From: a virus
Length of the DNA: 47,170 bases
Strand: one strand, 5' to 3'
IMG/VR virus record: IMGVR_UViG_3300018046_000002
Span: 1-47,170 of that record
Part shown: in pieces, positions 43,863 through 47,170 of the stretch
How the letters are laid out: the number at the start of each line of letters is the position of its first letter
How positions within the stretch are numbered: position 1 is the stretch's first letter
Translations under genes and position numbers: made by a program
The notes under the pieces: model-generated
The model's input: the letters and a program-made list of their open reading frames with translations, nothing else
Databases searched by the model: none
Told to the model about the DNA's origin: nothing

Positions 43863-44997
43863 TCTGAAAATAAAATTGACTGATAGCCGGACGAATGCGA
43901 CAAGAGCGACAACGGTTACAACAGTTACAGGAGCGACAAAAGGCGACAGAGGGTTACAGGAGGTTACAGAGGGCGACAGAGGGCGACAGAGGGCGACAGA
44001 CGATTTTGAGGCCAACTTACGAGCGACAATTCGAATCTGGGTAATGGAATATCCAGGTAAATTCACTACTTCCGACATTGACCGCGAATTAGGGTTGACA
44101 TCTCGGCTTGCAAAGCAAAACCGCTCAAAGTGTTTAGCAGTCTTAGTTTCCGAAGGAATAATCGAGCGTGATTTAAATCGGCGTGGCGTTTTCCGTAAGA
44201 AAGACAATATCTTAACCGAAATGGACATCCTGGGAGCCAAATCCGAGGAGCTTCCTTTCGACTTACCTTTTGGACTATCTAAAGAGATAGAGATAAATAA
44301 TAAAGAAATTATACTTTTTATGGGCGAGACGAACACCGGGAAAACCGCCGTTATATTCAACATGATCTGGTCCTGCCTCCGAACCCTGAAAGCTGAGGGC
44401 CTTCTTCGGGATAAAACTGCTCCTTGCAACAACGGAAATTTTGGAATCAGATATTTTTCATCAGAAATGGGGCCGACCGGAGTTCTTAAAAAACTTTTAT
44501 CTTTCGGCAAAGATTACCCGCCTGAAGAATGGGTCAAGTATGTTTTGTCAGCCGAACGCAACCGGGATTTTCAGGATGTTATCGACCCATGCGGATTTAA
44601 CTTCATCGACTACTTGGAAGTTTTCGATGGAGAGTATTTTAAGCTGTCATCTTGCATCACGGCGATTCATTCAGTTTTGGACACTGGAGTTGCGGTGATT
44701 GCTCTTCAGAAAAAACGAGGCACCGACATAGGCCGGGGCGGTGAAGCGACTCTTGAAAAACCTCGACTTGCCGTAGCTCTTTCGGAAGATAGAGAAAAGG
44801 GCAGGATGACTGCCAAAATCGTGAAAGCTAAACATTACCGGGAACGCAACCCGGCAGGGTTAGAAAAGGACTTTGTGATCCGGCGCCGGGGTACTAAGAT
44901 AATTGAGGTAAGCGATTGGGGATATGCCAAAGACCATCAGGTGCGGCGCAACACGGTTGATTACCACAAACTTTATCTGGATGAAATCTATGGCTGA
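43846..44997 (+). CDS. Replicative RecA-fold ATPase/helicase with winged-helix N-terminus
   Basis: 383 residues. Residues about 1-55 are low complexity because the DNA carries the iterons. Then comes a winged helix (RIWVMEYPGKFTTSDIDREL; LAVLVSEGIIERDLNRRGVF). The RecA/AAA_25-like core has Walker A GETNTGKT (160-167), a hydrophobic Walker B strand ending D-Y-L-E (FNFIDYLEV), and AVIALQKKRGTDIGRGG as sensor. This resembles RepA/DnaB-type hexameric helicases or initiators. With SSB downstream and an array of repeats inside its own gene, an initiator/helicase role is likely, as for lambda O with its origin. Confidence 0.75.
   Translation: MPAPNDLKIKLTDSRTNATRATTVTTVTGATKGDRGLQEVTEGDRGRQRATDDFEANLRATIRIWVMEYPGKFTTSDIDRELGLTSRLAKQNRSKCLAVLVSEGIIERDLNRRGVFRKKDNILTEMDILGAKSEELPFDLPFGLSKEIEINNKEIILFMGETNTGKTAVIFNMIWSCLRTLKAEGLLRDKTAPCNNGNFGIRYFSSEMGPTGVLKKLLSFGKDYPPEEWVKYVLSAERNRDFQDVIDPCGFNFIDYLEVFDGEYFKLSSCITAIHSVLDTGVAVIALQKKRGTDIGRGGEATLEKPRLAVALSEDREKGRMTAKIVKAKHYRERNPAGLEKDFVIRRRGTKIIEVSDWGYAKDHQVRRNTVDYHKLYLDEIYG
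43897..43998 (+). repeat. Iteron array: eleven phased GCGACA/GTTACA hexamers (candidate origin)
   Basis: Hexamers G[CT][GT]ACA begin at 43897, 43906, 43915, 43924, 43933, 43943, 43953, 43963, 43973, 43983 and 43993, i.e. 9-bp then 10-bp spacing. Types alternate in pairs: GCGACA x2, GTTACA x2, GCGACA x2, GTTACA x2, GCGACA x3. The 10-bp steps move the motif through all three reading frames of the ATPase gene, so DNA rather than protein sequence is conserved. Strongly suggests binding sites for an initiator. Confidence 0.85.
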
Positions 44998-45391
44998 TTA
45001 CTTTCTGAAAGGTTTTGTGGGAGCAATCCCGACAATAAAAGAAGTCAATGGCAATAGGCTTGCTGAGTTCATCATTTCGATCAATGTCGGCAAGGTAGAT
45101 AAAGCAGAGCGGACGTGGATTAAATGTTCTGCTTGGCGCGAAATGGCGGACCTTGTGAAGAAGCATGTCTTCCAGGGTGATTTACTTGGAATCAATGGCA
45201 GAATTATGAATATTCAGGCGTGGATAGACCCGAAGAGCAAAAAAGCGAAAGCGTCAGTCGAGATCCGGGCCGATGAGATTTTTAAAAGTACAGCGCCGGG
45301 GAAATTCGAGAACATACGAAAACTTAACGGCGGATACGAGCGTCTTTCCGGCCACGCGCAACCATCAGACGACCCTTTTAACCCGGCGTAG
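44990..45391 (+). CDS. ssb: Single-stranded DNA-binding protein
   Basis: 133 residues from ATG 44990 (overlaps the ATPase gene by 8 nt). The N-terminal OB fold MADYFLKGFVGAIPTIKEVN, LAEFIISINVGKVDKAERTW-IKCSAW, MADLVKKHVFQGDLLGINGR and ASVEIRADEIFKS follows SSB strand order. The C-terminus DDPFNPA resembles the acidic SSB tail that recruits partners but is not the exact DDDIPF. It protects single strands during theta or strand-displacement replication and recombination. Confidence 0.85.
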   Translation: MADYFLKGFVGAIPTIKEVNGNRLAEFIISINVGKVDKAERTWIKCSAWREMADLVKKHVFQGDLLGINGRIMNIQAWIDPKSKKAKASVEIRADEIFKSTAPGKFENIRKLNGGYERLSGHAQPSDDPFNPA

Positions 45392-45403
45392 GGAGGAGAA
45401 AAG

Positions 45404-45628
45404 ATGCCACGTTATTTTGTTTTCTACATGCAAGAAGTTGATATCGACACGCAACATGGGGTTGCAACGGAATGTAAGCAGGGCAATCTAAAGGTCAATC
45501 GGCCAATCCGGGGCGAGAATCAGGTGAAGCAGATAGAAGCAGGAATTAAGGCTACTGATAGCCGAATCAGGAATATTTCACTGGTAGGCTTTTCAAGATT
45601 GACGCCTTGGTGGAAGTTTTGGGAATAA
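45404..45628 (+). CDS. Small protein ending PWWKFWE, unknown function
   Basis: 74 residues. MPRYFVFYMQEVDIDTQHGV, GNLKVNRPIRGENQVKQIEA, then RIRNISLVGFSRLTPWWKFW. AGGGAGGAG 5-7 nt before the ATG. The C-terminal PWWKxW tail also ends the leftward protein at 36018. Common among unknown phage early proteins. Function unknown. Confidence 0.55.
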   Translation: MPRYFVFYMQEVDIDTQHGVATECKQGNLKVNRPIRGENQVKQIEAGIKATDSRIRNISLVGFSRLTPWWKFWE

Positions 45629-45681
45629 CCCGGCGCGATAGAGGGATCTGTGTCTAACCTATACGATGCAAAGGAGAGTTA

Positions 45682-45891
45682 ATGGAGTTGAAACCTTGCC
45701 CCTTTTGTGGAAATCCGGGTATGTTCGTTATGAAGCGGAGTCGCAAGGGAATCCGTCTGCACGGGCATATGGTTATGTGTTCAGACGCCGATGGTTTTGA
45801 TTGTCCAACGGTGCCTATAACGCGGTTATGTGACACCAAAGAGAAAGCCGCTGAACTTTGGAATGCCCGGATGGCGGAGGTGCAAAGATGA
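45682..45891 (+). CDS. Lar-like restriction alleviation protein
   Basis: 69 residues. LKPCPFCGNPGMFVM at the N-terminus, CSDADGFDCPTVP in the middle and TKEKAAELWNARM near the end give the family pattern LKPCPFCGG...C..C......A...WN.R (zinc ribbon plus helix) of Rac prophage Lar relatives. Lar reduces EcoK restriction of unmodified DNA. Many phage members have not been tested. AAAGGAG before the start. ATGA-coupled to the next short gene. Confidence 0.75.
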   Translation: MELKPCPFCGNPGMFVMKRSRKGIRLHGHMVMCSDADGFDCPTVPITRLCDTKEKAAELWNARMAEVQR

Positions 45892-45968
45892 CCGTTGAAA
45901 TCATTTTCCGAGGAATGAAACCCGGCGAGTGCGTCAAGGCCCGCATTATCTGCGAGAAAGGGGAGTGA
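45888..45968 (+). CDS. 26-residue coupled peptide
   Basis: MTVEIIFRGMKPGECVKARI followed by ICEKGE. Starts within the Lar-like stop (ATGA) and ends in a TGATG with the downstream gene. It may serve only to pass ribosomes on to the next gene. Confidence 0.35.
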   Translation: MTVEIIFRGMKPGECVKARIICEKGE

Positions 45969-45973
45969 TGCTT

Positions 45974-46222
45974 ATGAAAAAAGATGAGATCGCGACGGCC
46001 ATAATGGATACCTTACAGTCCGTGAATGAGATGGACTCAAATTTTGAATCCGCAAATATCGTAGATGCTCTTTTCGCAATATCCCGACAAATGCAGAGAA
46101 TGACGGACAGGCTAGGAGTCGGTGATGCAAACACGCGGATGGGGGCCTTGGAAAATTTAGCTAAGGAATTACGGGCCGGGCTGGAATCTATAGCGTCTGC
46201 GATAAGAGAGCATGAGGAGTGA
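45974..46222 (+). CDS. Helical protein of unknown function
   Basis: 82 residues from ATG 45974, which has GGGGAG 8 nt upstream; ATG 45968 is too close to it. MKKDEIATAIMDTLQSVNEM, NIVDALFAISRQMQRMTDRL, then LENLAKELRAGLESIASAIR. Entirely helical, likely oligomeric. Joins the VRR-NUC gene by TGATG. No family recognised. Confidence 0.5.
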   Translation: MKKDEIATAIMDTLQSVNEMDSNFESANIVDALFAISRQMQRMTDRLGVGDANTRMGALENLAKELRAGLESIASAIREHEE

Positions 46223-46620
46223 TGAGCGCTCGGTGGACGGAGGAACAACTTGCGGCGTATCGGGAGCGAATAGCAAAAGCTCCGCCTCTTTCATTTAATG
46301 TGGATAATAGCCATTGCACTATTTCGGTGGTTGAAGACCCAGATCCTGACCCTGAATCGAACCTACAAGAGAAAATAGAAAAATACTGCCGGGAACATGG
46401 ATTCCCGTTCTTTCATGATCGGAGCCGAAAGAAGAATGCGCCAGGTTTCCCCGACCTGGTGATTGCGCTGAAGGGCGGTCGGACCTTATGGCTGGAGTTG
46501 AAATCCAAAGGCGGGGTAATGTCGAAAGAACAAAAAGAATGGCGCTTGCAGCTTTTGGCACTAGGGCATGAGCATCATATTGTGAAAAGCTATCGGGGGT
46601 TCATGCAGATTATAGGCTGA
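46222..46620 (+). CDS. VRR-NUC domain nuclease
   Basis: 132 residues from ATG 46222. ESNLQEKIEKYCREHGFPFF begins the fold; PGFPDLVIALKGGRTLWLEL followed by KSKGGVMSKEQKEWRLQLLA is the VRR-NUC signature with catalytic D in PDL and E-x-K in LELK. HEHHIVKSYRGFMQII ends the domain. In phages such stand-alone enzymes act as Holliday junction resolvases or branch nucleases. The residues before about 43 are an extension. Last gene of the rightward operon. Confidence 0.85.
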   Translation: MSARWTEEQLAAYRERIAKAPPLSFNVDNSHCTISVVEDPDPDPESNLQEKIEKYCREHGFPFFHDRSRKKNAPGFPDLVIALKGGRTLWLELKSKGGVMSKEQKEWRLQLLALGHEHHIVKSYRGFMQIIG

Positions 46621-46718
46621 AAGTTATCTGAAGGGGTCCAGCATCAACGCAACCCGGAAATCCGTGCCGAACTAAGGGCACGCCCAGAAGTGCCTTAAAA
46701 CGCCTCACAGCGCATAAC

Positions 46719-46746
46719 AAAAAAGCCCCACTCCGAAGAGCGGGGC
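46719..46746 (-). terminator. Strong intrinsic terminator of the leftward genes
   Basis: On the minus strand GCCCCGCTC (46738-46746) pairs with GAGTGGGGC (46725-46733) around TTCG, followed by TTTTTT. Nine pairs (one G-U) with a stable tetraloop. It ends transcription from the gene at 46783-46977. Confidence 0.85.
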
Positions 46747-46753
46747 CGGGGGA

Positions 46754-46784
46754 GGACCGCCACGGGGGTAGCGGTCCCTTTCTC
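46754..46784 (+). terminator. Terminator-like hairpin of the rightward operon
   Basis: GGACCGC (46754-46760) and GCGGTCC (46771-46777) form a perfect 7-bp stem with a 10-nt loop followed by CTTTCT. Placed 134 nt after the VRR-NUC stop, between converging operons. Confidence 0.5.
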
Positions 46785-46977
46785 AGTGCGCGGGTTTGCG
46801 GAAATCGAGCAGCGCGGTAATCCTCGCCAGCCGATCCAGCTCCGCCGGGCTGAACGGTCTGAACTGCGTGCTCGTCCGTTTGTCCAGCACGCTCAAGAGG
46901 CGGTAGCACTCCAGAATCATCCTGTGCGCCGCCGGGCACGCGTCGATCTCGACGTGTAAGATTGCTGATTGGGTCAT
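46783..46977 (-). CDS. Small helical protein, unknown function
   Basis: 64 residues from ATG 46977 (AGGAGAC, 5 nt spacing). MTQSAILHVEIDACPAAHRM, ILECYRLLSVLDKRTSTQFR, PFSPAELDRLARITALLDFR. Its ATG overlaps the stop of the Ala/Trp-rich gene (ATGA), so the two form an operon ending at the 46719 terminator. Higher G+C than the early genes nearby. No family recognised. Confidence 0.6.
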   Translation of the reverse strand: MTQSAILHVEIDACPAAHRMILECYRLLSVLDKRTSTQFRPFSPAELDRLARITALLDFRKPAH

Positions 46978-47170
46978 GTGGTCTCCTTTCTTGTGACCAA
47001 TAATTTCAATAATGCTGCTTTTTGCCACTCTTTTTCCGCATCCCTCGCCGCATCAGCAGCACTCACAGCCGCCGCCGCCGCATCAGGAGGGGGTCACGCA
47101 TCCCACGCAGAAGCCCTCGCAGCCCTCGCAGCAACCCACGCTTTAGTAGGGAACCACGCATCCCTCGCCG
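46974..47170 (-). pseudogene. Ala/Trp/Arg heptad-repeat protein gene, partial and interrupted
   Basis: Reading leftward from the right edge: ARDAWFPTKAWVAARAARAS and AWDA, then an in-frame TGA (47094-47096), then ADAARDAEKEWQKAALLKLL and a short basic end with stop at 46974-46976. The pattern AW.AARAA.A.WDAARDAEKEW is that of repeat-rich helical proteins common in phages and bacteria. The second half has no credible start, so one continuous gene is broken by the TGA, through mutation or sequence error. The 5' part lies outside the window. Confidence 0.55.

Noticed and set aside
43764-44510. 248-codon minus-strand frame
   Set aside because: Shadow of the ATPase gene, whose Walker motifs are on the plus strand.
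1-47170. Integrase, attachment sites or lysogeny repressor cassette
   Set aside because: No tyrosine or serine recombinase motif, and no direct repeat at tRNA-like sequence was found, so temperate lifestyle is not claimed; the genome is incomplete at both ends.

Overview
The window is almost entirely a tailed-phage genome or prophage of podovirus type. It has a P22-like portal (10.5-12.7 kb), a scaffold-like protein, a major capsid protein, connector and tail-hub proteins, ejection proteins and fibres, but no tape measure, tail tube or sheath. No tRNA, DNA or RNA polymerase, or integrase is visible. Genes are packed with ATGA, TGATG and TAATG junctions and use the standard code with Shine-Dalgarno sites. 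Lipoprotein, Sec and Tat signals point to a Gram-negative host. A dispersed bacterial inverted repeat (2.3 kb) and an IS1380-type transposase start at the left edge would fit Desulfobacterota or a relative, but that host guess is weak. Both ends are cut inside repeated or broken genes, so the element is probably incomplete.

Layout: (1) 1-953, minus strand: edge of an IS1380-like transposase, a frameshifted small gene and a winged-helix protein. (2) 1.1-5.2 kb, plus: GH24 endolysin, small membrane proteins, a lipoprotein and conserved phage proteins (lysis/accessory). (3) 5.2-10.4 kb, plus: terminase small and large subunits and a train of small, often cysteine-rich genes. (4) 10.5-19.3 kb, plus: portal, methyltransferase, a Tat-signal protein, zinc ribbons, scaffold, capsid, two small virion candidates, glycosyltransferase and connector. 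(5) 19.4-34.05 kb, plus: tail hub, exported fibre-like proteins, GNAT, four ejection-type proteins (one with an M15 peptidase domain), an ATP-grasp enzyme, a C1q-like protein, a repeat-rich fibre, and a relic resembling the 3' end of an IS200/IS605 tnpB element. (6) 34.05-40.93 kb, minus: RNA ligase and a recombination cassette (coiled-coil protein, PD-(D/E)XK exonuclease, annealing protein with OB-like tail) among many small genes. (7) 40.94-41.09 kb: divergent promoters with repeated A-tract operators. (8) 41.09-46.6 kb, plus: small HTH protein, a fusion of an XRE HTH to sigma-70 region 4, zinc protein, structured RNA, replicative ATPase carrying an iteron array, SSB, Lar-like protein and VRR-NUC nuclease. 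(9) 46.7-47.17 kb: two terminators and two minus-strand genes, the outermost broken.

How it fits together: the divergent switch at 41 kb controls leftward recombination and rightward replication. The sigma4 fusion is a candidate middle/late activator. The ATPase plus SSB and the eleven phased GCGACA/GTTACA hexamers inside its gene look like an initiator and origin. Late plus-strand genes build the particle. The most notable undescribed features are the iteron array, the XRE-sigma4 chimera, the tnpB-less omega-RNA-like relic, the terminator-capped RNA at 43.3 kb, and a 26-nt element repeated upstream of the scaffold and capsid genes.
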